A stretch of 64,000 bases of DNA from Corallococcus carmarthensis. GTDB lineage: Bacteria > Myxococcota > Myxococcia > Myxococcales > Myxococcaceae. The notes beneath the pieces are model-generated. The model was not told the origin of the DNA and made no database searches. It was given only the letters and a program-made list of their open reading frames with translations. Made by a program: the position numbers and the translations under genes. Where the stretch lies: contig NZ_RAWE01000010.1 of the NCBI RefSeq assembly GCF_003611695.1, forward strand, positions 1-64,000, in the 5' to 3' direction. Below are positions 11,725 through 19,951 of this stretch, piece after piece (positions within the stretch are counted from its first letter, which is position 1; each line of letters opens with the position of its first letter).

Positions 11725-11922
11725 GGCTCTGTCTTCCCTGCGCGTCCGTCGCGCGGTTTGCGAAGCCGACACGAAGAGAAGTAGCCCCGCTGACTGCACC
11801 GGACTAGGTGGCGGAAGAGCGAAGGGCCTTGAAGCTGTGGTTTAAAATGACTGCTGCCAAGACACTGCCTGGCCGGAGCGCCAGCGGGGCGCCCTGTCAG
11901 GTGCCCGATCGGACGCCTCCCG

Positions 11923-12828
11923 ATGAAGACGAACCTCCTGCCGCACCTGCAGACGTTTCTCGTGGTGGCGCGCCTCAAGAATTTCAGCGCCGCGGCTCGC
12001 GAGCTGGGGGTCACGCCGGCGGCGGTGAGCCAGTCCGTGCGCCAGCTCGAGGAGCAGCTGCGGGTGGTGCTCTTCACCCGTACCACCCGCAGCATGGCGC
12101 TCACGGATGCCGGGCGTCGGCTGCTGGAGGGCGCGGGGCCAGGCCTCGGACAGGCGCTCGCCTCCCTGCAAGTGGTCTCCGACAGGCCGGGCGAGGCGGC
12201 AGGGCGGTTGAAGCTGACAGTGCCGGAGATGGCGGTGCCCTACGTCATCACGCCGGTGTTGCCGGCCTTCCGTGCGCGCCACCCGCAGGTGGAGGTGGAG
12301 GTCGTCGTCGAGAACCGATTCGTGGACATTGTCGCGGAGGGCTACGACGCGGGCGTTCGCCTGCACGAGGCCCTCGAGCGCGACATGGTGCAGGTGCGCC
12401 TCACCGGGGCCTTCCGCTTCGTCGTGGTGGCCGCCCCCGAGTACCTCGCGAGGCACGGCACGCCCCAGAAGCCCGAGGACCTGCTGCGCCACGACTGCTT
12501 CACCCTCCGCATCCCCTTGAACGGGCCGCTCTATGCCTGGGAGCTGGAGCGGGGGAAGAGGAACTGGCGGGTGCCGGTCCGCGGCAGTGTCGTCACCAAC
12601 CACCGTGAGCTGACGCAGGCCCTGGTGGAGCAGGGCCTGGGGTTGGCCTACGCCTTCGAGCCGGCGGTGAAGGAGGCGCTGCGCACGGGGCGACTGGTGC
12701 GTGTGCTCGAGGAGTACGCGCCAAGCGTGCCTGGCTTGTTCCTCTACTTCCCCAGCCGCGCACAGCGTTCGGGACCGCTGCGGCTGTTCATCGAAGTGGC
12801 CATGGAACTGGCCGCCAAGACGATGTGA
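11923..12828 (+). CDS. LysR-family transcriptional regulator
   Basis: 301 aa. The N-terminal winged helix-turn-helix (residues about 5-62) reads LQTFLVVARLKNFSAAAREL, then GVTPAAVSQSVRQLEEQL. The C-terminal half is a periplasmic-binding-protein-like effector domain. It is of the CrgA/YafC-like type, judging from FVDIVAEGYDAGVRL. It is divergent from the two aldo/keto reductase genes across about 200 bases and probably controls them in response to an aldehyde or oxidant; that is inferred from layout. I see no strong Shine-Dalgarno site before the ATG. Confidence 0.9.
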   Translation: MKTNLLPHLQTFLVVARLKNFSAAARELGVTPAAVSQSVRQLEEQLRVVLFTRTTRSMALTDAGRRLLEGAGPGLGQALASLQVVSDRPGEAAGRLKLTVPEMAVPYVITPVLPAFRARHPQVEVEVVVENRFVDIVAEGYDAGVRLHEALERDMVQVRLTGAFRFVVVAAPEYLARHGTPQKPEDLLRHDCFTLRIPLNGPLYAWELERGKRNWRVPVRGSVVTNHRELTQALVEQGLGLAYAFEPAVKEALRTGRLVRVLEEYAPSVPGLFLYFPSRAQRSGPLRLFIEVAMELAAKTM

Positions 12829-12883
12829 CGCCGCATCCACCGCCAGGGCATCCACCCAGCCAGGTCTGCCGGCGGGGTGAGGG

Positions 12884-14173
12884 CTACTGGCTGGCGACCA
12901 CCTTGAGTGGGGCCCTGGCGTCCTCGCGTGCGGGTTCCGAAGGAGCCTCCTCCTTGGCCGTGAGGGACAGCTCCAGGCTTCGGGTCACCAGTGCCTTGAG
13001 CGCCCACACCTCCGGAATCGTCTGGATGTAGACCCGGCTCACGCCGAAGGCCGCGGGGGACGCTTCGACTTCGAACCCCGCGGCGAGGGCCTTCGCCTCA
13101 TCAAGGGGAACCCAGGTGGCGATGCACTTGCGTTTGCCATTGCCGAAGAACCGCACGAACCACTTCGTGGGCTTCTTGAAGGACACGTTGAAGTAGTTCG
13201 AGGTGTCCCGGTAGAGGACGTCCTCCGCCGCGTGGCCGTTCTTGGTGCAGATGTCCCGGATGACGCCGAAGAAGGCCAGCTCCTCCTCGGTGGTCTCCAC
13301 GGTGGCGCGGCCCTTGTCGTCGCCCGTGGCGCGGGGCTCCGTTTCAAAGGGCTTCGCGCTGTCTGCCTTCACGACGTTGGGGCCATCCTTGGCGGTGGGC
13401 GGCTCCACGCCTTCGTTCAGCCGCTGGATGCGCTCCTTGAGCTTGTCGAGGAAGTCATCGCCCATGACGCGAAGGAGGGTGGGCTCGATGGCCTCCTTCG
13501 CGACCTCGGAGAGCCTTTCCATCACGGCGGTCGTCCGCTTCCCCTTGTAGATGTCTTCGGTGAGCCACTTGAGGAAGCCTTCGTGCTCGCCGGGGGATTT
13601 CAGGGCGGCGGACAGCTTGTCGATCATCCCCTGGCGGTAGCGGCTGTTCTCCGCGTCGGTGATGAGCGTCGTCGCGTTGAATGATTCGCGGCTGAACTTG
13701 GAAAGGAACTTCGCGACCTTGGCCCAGTCCGACTTCGTGTCCTCCAGGGAGAACGTGAAGAAGGGCTCCGGGTCCATGACGTTGGGGTTCTCCAGGTCAC
13801 CGAAGAACAGGTAGTGGCACCCATCCGTGATGATGCCGAAGTGGAGCTCCGGGAGCTGGGAGAGGTAGCGGGCCAGCTGCTGTGCGCGTGACTTGAGGTC
13901 CGTGCCCAGGGGCTTGGTCTCGATGACGATGAGGGGCTTCTGACCGGTCTGGTCGAAGATGGCGAAGTCCATCCGATCGGGCAGCTTCTTGCCGTCGCCC
14001 TGGACGAAGTCCGCCGCGTACTCGAGACGCACCTCCCGAGGATGACCGGGGTCGTAGCCAAGCAGCCGGATGAAGGGGACCACCAGGGCCAGCTTGGCGG
14101 TCTCTTCATTGGTGATGAAAGCCTTGGAGTCCTGATAGCGCTTGACCAGCTCCAGCAGTTGATTCGCGTCCAC
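12884..14173 (-). CDS. HsdR N-terminal-like (PD-(D/E)xK) protein
   Basis: 429 aa from a GTG at 14173, which has GGGGGG seven bases upstream. The first 200 residues look like the nuclease domain of type I restriction subunits and related stand-alone proteins. Asp69 lies in DRMDFAIFD, and Glu85-x-Lys87 in IVIETKPLG; these are the metal-binding residues of the PD-(D/E)xK fold. A Gln and Arg-rich helix follows (SRAQQLARYL). The second half is an unknown domain (about 300-400). No helicase motor, methylase or specificity subunit is near, so it is not a full restriction system. It could be an orphan defence nuclease or a repair protein. Confidence 0.75.
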   Translation of the reverse strand: MDANQLLELVKRYQDSKAFITNEETAKLALVVPFIRLLGYDPGHPREVRLEYAADFVQGDGKKLPDRMDFAIFDQTGQKPLIVIETKPLGTDLKSRAQQLARYLSQLPELHFGIITDGCHYLFFGDLENPNVMDPEPFFTFSLEDTKSDWAKVAKFLSKFSRESFNATTLITDAENSRYRQGMIDKLSAALKSPGEHEGFLKWLTEDIYKGKRTTAVMERLSEVAKEAIEPTLLRVMGDDFLDKLKERIQRLNEGVEPPTAKDGPNVVKADSAKPFETEPRATGDDKGRATVETTEEELAFFGVIRDICTKNGHAAEDVLYRDTSNYFNVSFKKPTKWFVRFFGNGKRKCIATWVPLDEAKALAAGFEVEASPAAFGVSRVYIQTIPEVWALKALVTRSLELSLTAKEEAPSEPAREDARAPLKVVASQ

Positions 14174-14380
14174 GGTGGTTCCCCCCTGCAACCCGTCGAT
14201 GGCGGGATCCGGGAACAACAATCCTTTTGGATGCCTTTGCCCATACCCCCTATGGGGGAGCCCCTGAGTCGATTGATCGTGGATGTCTCCTCCCGGGCCT
14301 TACTTTCGCGCCGGATTTGTCAACGAACTCCTGGCGACCTACCTAGGATGCGCGTTGTCCACCTCCTTCACGGAGCTTCG

Positions 14381-15007
14381 ATGGTGCGCACCCGGCTCGT
14401 AGGTCTTCTGGCGTTGCTGTTCGTCGCGGTCCCCTTCGTGTCGGGGGCCCAGGATGCCGTGGCTCCGGCGGCGGTCGCTTCTGGTGACGAGGCGACGCAT
14501 CAGGCGCTGCGCGCCATCAAGCAGGACATGGAGGACGCGCTCAACAAGCAGGACCTGGACCGGCTGCTGTCGCACCTGCACCCGGACGTCGTGTTCTCCA
14601 CCATGAACAACGACGTTCGCGTGGGGAAGGACGCCATCCGCGCGTACTACGCGGAGATGCTGGGCGGCCCGAAGAGCGTCGTGAAGAAGGTCACGGCGAA
14701 GTTCGACGTGGATGCGCTCACCCGCCTGTATGGCAACTCGGGCGTCGCCTATGGCTCTTCCCTGGACCACTACATCCTGAACGACGGCACGGACCTCGTC
14801 GTCAACGGGCGGTGGACCTGCACGCTGGTGAAGGAGGGGGACCAGTGGCTCATCGCCGCGTTCCACTACTCCACCAACGTGTTCGACAACCCCCTGCTCA
14901 CCAAGGTGAAGAACGCCGCCCTGGGCTTCGGGGCGCTGGTGGCTGTCGCCGCGCTCGGGGCGGGGTTCTTCATCGGACGTCGGGGACGCCGGCCGGCGTC
15001 GGCTTGA
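14381..15007 (+). CDS. Exported NTF2/SnoaL-like protein with C-terminal anchor
   Basis: 208 aa from the ATG at 14381 (GGAG five bases upstream). A signal peptide (residues about 1-24, ending near VSGAQD) precedes an NTF2-like domain of the DUF4440/SnoaL kind (MEDALNKQDLDRLLSHLHPD, VVFSTMNNDVRVGKDAIRA). A transmembrane helix near the end is followed by an Arg-rich tail (GRRGRRPASA). The domain is therefore held outside the cytoplasmic membrane or passed to a sorting step. The tail resembles the layout of C-terminal sorting signals but has no Cys. Activity unknown. Its last 38 bases overlap the convergent DUF418 gene. Confidence 0.75.
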   Translation: MVRTRLVGLLALLFVAVPFVSGAQDAVAPAAVASGDEATHQALRAIKQDMEDALNKQDLDRLLSHLHPDVVFSTMNNDVRVGKDAIRAYYAEMLGGPKSVVKKVTAKFDVDALTRLYGNSGVAYGSSLDHYILNDGTDLVVNGRWTCTLVKEGDQWLIAAFHYSTNVFDNPLLTKVKNAALGFGALVAVAALGAGFFIGRRGRRPASA

Positions 15008-16280
15008 GCGCGAGTCGCATCGGCTGGCGCTGGCCGTAGGTGAGCGAGCGCCACAGCCACTCGGCTGGACCGAAGCGGAAGCGCGACAGCCATGCGTGGC
15101 TGAACGGAATCTGGAGCACGAACACCCCCAGCGTCAGCGCCATGCAGCGTGACGGCGGCAGCTTGCCGATGAGCCCCAGCCCCCAGCCGTCGTAGAGGCA
15201 GAGGCTCACCACCGTCTGCATCAGGTAGTTGGTGAGCGCCATGCGCCCCACCGGCGCCAGCACGCCCAGCCCCTGGCGCCAGCGCTCCTTCTGGAAGAGC
15301 AGCGCGAAGGCGGCCACGTAGAACGCGGCGAGCCCCAGGTAGCCCAGCTCCTGGATGGCGGACAGCGTGAACATCCAGTGGGCCTTCGACGGGTCCAGCA
15401 GCCCCGCGAGGCGCAGGTGCTGCACCACCACCCCCGCGCCATTTCCCAACACGCCCAGCACCAGGCCCCAGCCCAGCAGCTTCCGGTGCCAGCCGCGGTG
15501 GCGCTCCACGTCCTGGAGCAGCAGATGCCGGCCCGCCAGCAACCCCAAGAGGAAGCGGCCCAGGATGAAGATCATCCACAGCAGCCGCTTGAGCGTCGGC
15601 AGCATGTACGTGAGGAAGTGCGCGTTCGCGGCCTGGGTCGTCCAAAGCGAGTCACTGGAAAGGCCCAGCAACAACTGCTCCCGCGTCTGGGCCTCCATGG
15701 CCTCGGTGGCCTTCGCGGCGTCGGCCGCTGCCTGCGCGCCGTGGAGCAGGATGGGACCGAAGTGCAGGAGCGCCGGCACCAGCAGGGGGACCCCGATGAC
15801 GGACACGCCCACCCACACCAGCAGCGTCCGGTCGGAACGCTCCCGGAAGAGCAGCAGCGCGAACCCCAGCAGTGCGTACGTGGAGAGCACGTCTCCCGCC
15901 CAGAGCGCGGTGAGATGCACCACCCCGATGCCCAGCAGCACCAGCAGGCGCCGCGAGTACACGGGGACGACGGAGGCCCCACGCCGCTCGGCACGCTGGA
16001 GCTGGATGGAGAACCCCAGCCCGAAGAGGAATGCGAACAGCGTGACGAACTTCTGGTTCACGAAGAAGTGGTAGAGCGCCGTGACGGCCGCCTCGAACGG
16101 CGGCGCCGCCAGTGCCTGGGCCTGCTCCCGCGGCATGAGCACGCGCCCGCTGAACCAGGCGAAGCTGTTCGACACGAAGACGCCCCACAACGCGAAGCCT
16201 CGCAGCACGTCCAGAAGAGGCAGCCGTTCGGAGGCATCCACCGGACGGGCGCCGGATGCGGAAGGGGCGGAGTCGGACAT
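14970..16280 (-). CDS. DUF418 (YeiB-like) integral membrane protein
   Basis: 436 aa with about nine to ten hydrophobic helices. It begins with the family start RLPLLDVLRGFALWGVFVSN, has NQKFVTLFAFLFGLGFS, and ends with the DUF418 signature FGPAEWLWRSLTYG. Members lie in the cytoplasmic membrane and resemble acyltransferase-3 proteins; their activity is not established. It is 103 bases downstream of the PAP2-isoprenoid synthase fusion on the same strand and may be the last gene of that unit. Confidence 0.88.
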   Translation of the reverse strand: MSDSAPSASGARPVDASERLPLLDVLRGFALWGVFVSNSFAWFSGRVLMPREQAQALAAPPFEAAVTALYHFFVNQKFVTLFAFLFGLGFSIQLQRAERRGASVVPVYSRRLLVLLGIGVVHLTALWAGDVLSTYALLGFALLLFRERSDRTLLVWVGVSVIGVPLLVPALLHFGPILLHGAQAAADAAKATEAMEAQTREQLLLGLSSDSLWTTQAANAHFLTYMLPTLKRLLWMIFILGRFLLGLLAGRHLLLQDVERHRGWHRKLLGWGLVLGVLGNGAGVVVQHLRLAGLLDPSKAHWMFTLSAIQELGYLGLAAFYVAAFALLFQKERWRQGLGVLAPVGRMALTNYLMQTVVSLCLYDGWGLGLIGKLPPSRCMALTLGVFVLQIPFSHAWLSRFRFGPAEWLWRSLTYGQRQPMRLALKPTPAGVPDVR

Positions 16281-16383
16281 GCGTCCAGCAGATGCCTCCG
16301 CCCGGTTCGCGTCAACGCATGCACCGCGTCGTCCGTGGCGGCCTCACCCTACGTGCGTGAGCGGCAGCCGCGAGGAGAAGGAC

Positions 16384-17925
16384 TCAGGAGATTTCCAGCA
16401 CGGGTGCTTCGCGCAGGAAGGGCATGCGACGCGGCAGCTTCCGCGCCCAGAAGGCTTCCACCGACCTGTGGAAGAGGCGCAGCAGCGCGACGCCGGGCCT
16501 GCCTTCCAGGTGGGCCAGTTCCTTCGCGGAGCGGTCCAGCAGGGCGCGGGCTCGCTGGTACTCGCCGCGGATCCAGGCCCGCCCGGCCTCCGCCGTGAGC
16601 AGCGAGTCGAAGTCCTCGGGTGCATGACCTTGGGCGCGCACCTCCGCGGCGACGTCGGCGGGGATGTTGAACAGGCCCTGGGCCAGGTCCTCGCGCAGGT
16701 CGCGCATCACCGAGCACCAACCCAATGCCGCGAGCAGGGAAGGGGCCTCCTCGGCTCGCACCCCTGCGTCCGCGACGTGCAGCATCAGCCCCACGGACAG
16801 CCGGAAGGTGTTCCCGAGTTGGGTCTGCAGCGTCGCCGTGTCCCACCATCGCCCATCGCGCACCCGCTCGCGGTCCCGGCGCATCGTGCGTACCAGCTCG
16901 AATACCTGCTCGCGGGCCGCCGGGTTGGTCAGCTCCGTGAGCAACACGCGGCCGAGCGTCGTCGCCGTGTCGTGGAACTCCGTGGCGGTGACCGGTGCTC
17001 CCGTTTCCAGCGTGCGCAGGAGCGCGTCGATGGCGTCCAGCGGTTCGCCTTCGATGGGGCGGTCTCCATCCAGCACGTCATCCACCATCTGGAGGAAGCA
17101 GAACCCCACCCGCGCCCTTCGCGACTTGCGCCAGCGCCCCAGGGACTGCTGATACAGCGCGAGCGCGATGAGGCCGTAACGCGGATGCCTGCGCGCGAAG
17201 CGGTACACCTCCCGTGCGCAGAGGGCCTCCACCCGCACGGCTTCAAGGAACGCCTCCCGCCGGACCCGGGGCGCCACGCCACGCCACGTGCCCCCTGCGA
17301 GCAACGCTCCCGCGATCACGTCCACCAGGTGGTGCTCGTGGATGAGCAGCGTGGACGCCGCGATGGCCAGCGCCCACAGCGCGAACACAGTGCGTGCCAC
17401 GGGCCCTGAACGCTCGCGGTAGGCCAGGGCCGCCGTGCAGGCGAAGGCGACGTGGAGCGACGGCAGGTAGTTGCGCTCCAGGTTCATCGTGTCCGCGGCG
17501 TGGAAGACGGCCGTCCAACCTCCGGTGACGGCTCGCGGCGGCCACGCCACCTCCACCGGCAGGACGAGGAAGCAGAGCGCGCCCAGCACCGTCTCCGCGC
17601 ACAGCGTCAGCGCGAAGGGGAGCATCCGTCGCCACGTCCGGAAGATGAACAGGGACAGCAGCAGCAGCACGTCCATGCTGACGTACACGGCGGCCCAGCC
17701 GGGCATGAACGGGATGTGCTGTTCGAAGGGCAAATCCACACGCAGGCCACCGGGATAGAAGCCTGTCACCCAGCTCGCGCCGCCGTACACCATGAGGAAG
17801 AACAGCGCGAAGCCGAACGTCATCGCGCCCGTGCGCTTCAATTCCTTCCTCGCGGGCCAGCCAAAGAGCGGGTCCTCCGCCTGCACTTCCGCACCGGAGA
17901 CAGTCCCACCGGAGGACGCACTCAT
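16384..17925 (-). CDS. PAP2 phosphatase fused to a squalene/phytoene synthase-like domain
   Basis: 513 aa, a fusion. The N-terminal half (to about residue 215) has six or so membrane helices and the AUR1/PAP2_3-type catalytic pieces: PSLH at 155-158 in NYLPSLHVAFA, and Ser191 to His199-x-x-Asp202 in STLLIHEHHLVDV. The C-terminal half (about 230-500) is a class I isoprenoid synthase of the squalene/phytoene synthase group. It has one Asp-rich site, DDVLD, at 282-286 and a second at 409-413 in RDLREDLAQGLFNIP. The expected chemistry is head-to-head condensation of prenyl diphosphates, or diphosphate removal at the membrane. The ATG at 17925 overlaps the desaturase stop (ATGA), so translation is coupled. 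The product is unknown. Confidence 0.85.
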   Translation of the reverse strand: MSASSGGTVSGAEVQAEDPLFGWPARKELKRTGAMTFGFALFFLMVYGGASWVTGFYPGGLRVDLPFEQHIPFMPGWAAVYVSMDVLLLLSLFIFRTWRRMLPFALTLCAETVLGALCFLVLPVEVAWPPRAVTGGWTAVFHAADTMNLERNYLPSLHVAFACTAALAYRERSGPVARTVFALWALAIAASTLLIHEHHLVDVIAGALLAGGTWRGVAPRVRREAFLEAVRVEALCAREVYRFARRHPRYGLIALALYQQSLGRWRKSRRARVGFCFLQMVDDVLDGDRPIEGEPLDAIDALLRTLETGAPVTATEFHDTATTLGRVLLTELTNPAAREQVFELVRTMRRDRERVRDGRWWDTATLQTQLGNTFRLSVGLMLHVADAGVRAEEAPSLLAALGWCSVMRDLREDLAQGLFNIPADVAAEVRAQGHAPEDFDSLLTAEAGRAWIRGEYQRARALLDRSAKELAHLEGRPGVALLRLFHRSVEAFWARKLPRRMPFLREAPVLEIS

Positions 17926-18833
17926 TTCAACTGCTCCGGAAAGGGCCTGGGCCCCCGCCACATCGACAGCCAGACCCGCAGGAAGGACGGCCTTTCGGCA
18001 CCGTCGTCCACGTAGCGGCCCAGGTAGAGCCAGGGCACCTGCGGGTGCCGGTGGTGCGCGCGGTGGTGGTGGTAGTTGAGGAACACCCAGCGCACCGGCG
18101 CCGCGACCTTCAGGTCCCACGCGCCTTCGCGCACATCCAGCGGCGACCACGCGTGGTCCGCGTACTGGAGCGAGCTCCATTTCACCGCGAACGCCGCGTA
18201 GCAGAGCGCCCACCCCACGAGCGTCAGGTCCAGCGCGTACGCCAGCACCGCCTGCACCGCCACCATCCCCAGCACCTCCACGCGGATGGCCGCCCCGGGG
18301 GCATCCTCCAGCCGCCCCAGGTACGCGTCCGCGCCCGTCTGTTCCCCATAACGCGTGCCCGGCCCTCGCAGCCTCCGCAGCAGGCCCGGCGCGAGCGCGA
18401 ACACCAGCGCTCCCAGCGGCACGAACAGCCAGTAGAAGCCGGTCAGGATGACGTACCACTGCGCATACTTGAGGAAGCGGTGGTCGCCCGGGTGCAGGTA
18501 GTCGAACTGCTCGCGCGCCGTGCGGTTGTACCGGTGATGCGTGAGGTGGAACGCCCGCTGCAACGTGTACGACGTGGGGAAGAACGTCGCCGCCAGCCGG
18601 CCCAACCCGTCGTTGATCCGCCGCGATGGATGCAGCACGCCATGTGTCGCTTCGTGCAACAGCGAGAACACCGTGTTGTTCACGAAGGAGAACACCCCGG
18701 CCGCCACCAGCCGCACCCAGAGGGCCTCCGCATGCGACGCCGTCCACAGGCACAGCGCGCCCGCGCCCATCGCCGTGACGAGCAGCACCGCGTTGAGCGC
18801 GGCGGGAATCGGCGGAGCGTCATCGGCGCGCAT
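17922..18833 (-). CDS. Membrane fatty acid desaturase/hydroxylase family protein
   Basis: 303 aa integral membrane diiron enzyme. The three histidine boxes are HEATH (60-64), HLTHH (96-100) and HHHRAHH (255-261). Four or so hydrophobic helices lie between. The family includes fatty acyl desaturases and carotenoid hydroxylases/ketolases such as CrtW and CrtR, so the substrate may be a lipid or an isoprenoid. Its start overlaps the end of the Rieske gene by 14 bases and its stop overlaps the start of the PAP2 fusion. This placing suggests it modifies an isoprenoid made by the fusion, which is an inference. Confidence 0.88.
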   Translation of the reverse strand: MRADDAPPIPAALNAVLLVTAMGAGALCLWTASHAEALWVRLVAAGVFSFVNNTVFSLLHEATHGVLHPSRRINDGLGRLAATFFPTSYTLQRAFHLTHHRYNRTAREQFDYLHPGDHRFLKYAQWYVILTGFYWLFVPLGALVFALAPGLLRRLRGPGTRYGEQTGADAYLGRLEDAPGAAIRVEVLGMVAVQAVLAYALDLTLVGWALCYAAFAVKWSSLQYADHAWSPLDVREGAWDLKVAAPVRWVFLNYHHHRAHHRHPQVPWLYLGRYVDDGAERPSFLRVWLSMWRGPRPFPEQLK

Positions 18834-19806
18834 CGTCCCCGTCCTCGGGCAGGCCCACGGCGAAGTCGAGCAGCTGGCGCATCACCGGATCCGCCGTCGC
18901 CGTCGCGACGTTGAAGCGCATGCCGTCCAGCACGGACAGGTCGCGGCGCAGGAACGACGTGTAGAGCCACCGCGACACCTTGAGCACCAGCGCCGCCGCG
19001 CCCGGAATCCGCCCCCGCCGCGCCGCCACGGCGAGCCGCACCGACGTTCCCTCCGCCACCGGCGTCAGGCTCGCGAGCAGCAATCCCCGCGCCCGGCCCA
19101 GGTCGCTCTTCACCGACATCAGCGTGCCGCCGTGCAGCGCGAGCTCCACGCGGATGCGGTTGCCCGACAGCGCCTTCATCAGCCGGTCACTCGCGCCCGT
19201 GCCGATGACGCGCGACGTGTAGCGCAGCCGCAGGGTGTACCGGTCCGGCGTCTCCCAGGCCGGCGTGTCCCACAGCTCCCGGTGATGCACCGTGCGCAGG
19301 TGCTCCAGGTCGAACGAGTTCGCCGCGAGCGGCAGCCAGGGACATCCCACCGTCACCGGAGGTCCTACGTTCCAGACGTGCTCCCCACCCCCCAGGTCGG
19401 GTGGGGGAAACAGCGCCTCCGGGCCGTTGAAGACGAGCACCCCGCCAAAGCGCTCCTCCACCGGCCACGCGCGGGGCCCCGGCAGGGCGGACACGTCGCT
19501 CCGCCCCGGCGCGGCGCGGCAGCGGCCCCCTCCGTCGAAGCTCCAATGATGCAGCGGACAGCGCAGCAGCTCCCCCTGGACGGTGCCGTGCTTCAGGTGG
19601 GCCCCCAGGTGGGGACAGTGCGCCGACAGGGCGTGGACCCGGCCCTCCTGGCTCCGGAACACCACCACCTCCTGCCCACCCACCTGGACGCCCAGGGTCT
19701 GACCGGGCCGCAGGGCCGCGGACGGAGCCACCAGGTACCAGGAGCGCGGGCGCGAGGGCCCGGGCAGAAGGGCCGGAAACCTCCCGGCCGGGACGGAAAC
19801 AACCAT
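18820..19806 (-). CDS. Rieske non-haem iron oxygenase
   Basis: 328 aa. The [2Fe-2S] Rieske ligands are Cys64 and His66 in CPHLGAHL and Cys83 and His86 in CPLHHWSF. The mononuclear iron site is read as His169 and His174 in NSFDLEHLRTVHH, with a later acidic ligand not assigned. Relatives hydroxylate or desaturate rings, sterols and pigments. No reductase or ferredoxin lies beside it, so electrons must come from elsewhere. It is the first gene of a coupled run with the desaturase and the PAP2-isoprenoid synthase fusion, and it is divergent from the cNMP-domain gene across 145 bases. Confidence 0.88.
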   Translation of the reverse strand: MVVSVPAGRFPALLPGPSRPRSWYLVAPSAALRPGQTLGVQVGGQEVVVFRSQEGRVHALSAHCPHLGAHLKHGTVQGELLRCPLHHWSFDGGGRCRAAPGRSDVSALPGPRAWPVEERFGGVLVFNGPEALFPPPDLGGGEHVWNVGPPVTVGCPWLPLAANSFDLEHLRTVHHRELWDTPAWETPDRYTLRLRYTSRVIGTGASDRLMKALSGNRIRVELALHGGTLMSVKSDLGRARGLLLASLTPVAEGTSVRLAVAARRGRIPGAAALVLKVSRWLYTSFLRRDLSVLDGMRFNVATATADPVMRQLLDFAVGLPEDGDDARR

Positions 19807-19951
19807 GCTGGGACCCTACCGGACCCGGTGTCTCCAGGGCCACGGGGGGGCCGGTCGAGGCTGGCTTTACGCCCGGGTTCCTGGTTAGTCAGGCGCTTGT
19901 GGAACCGGGCGCGTCGCCCCGTCGGGGCGGGCCTGGGAAGGGACGCGTGAC

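Noticed and set aside
12884..14173. Full type I restriction-modification locus
   Set aside because: No HsdM, HsdS or helicase region is present; only the nuclease-like N-terminal kind of domain is seen.
17926..18753. N-terminal extension of the PAP2 fusion into the desaturase gene
   Set aside because: The extension is out of frame with the desaturase, has Gly/Ala/Arg-rich shadow sequence, and the ATGA overlap at 17925 gives a normal start.
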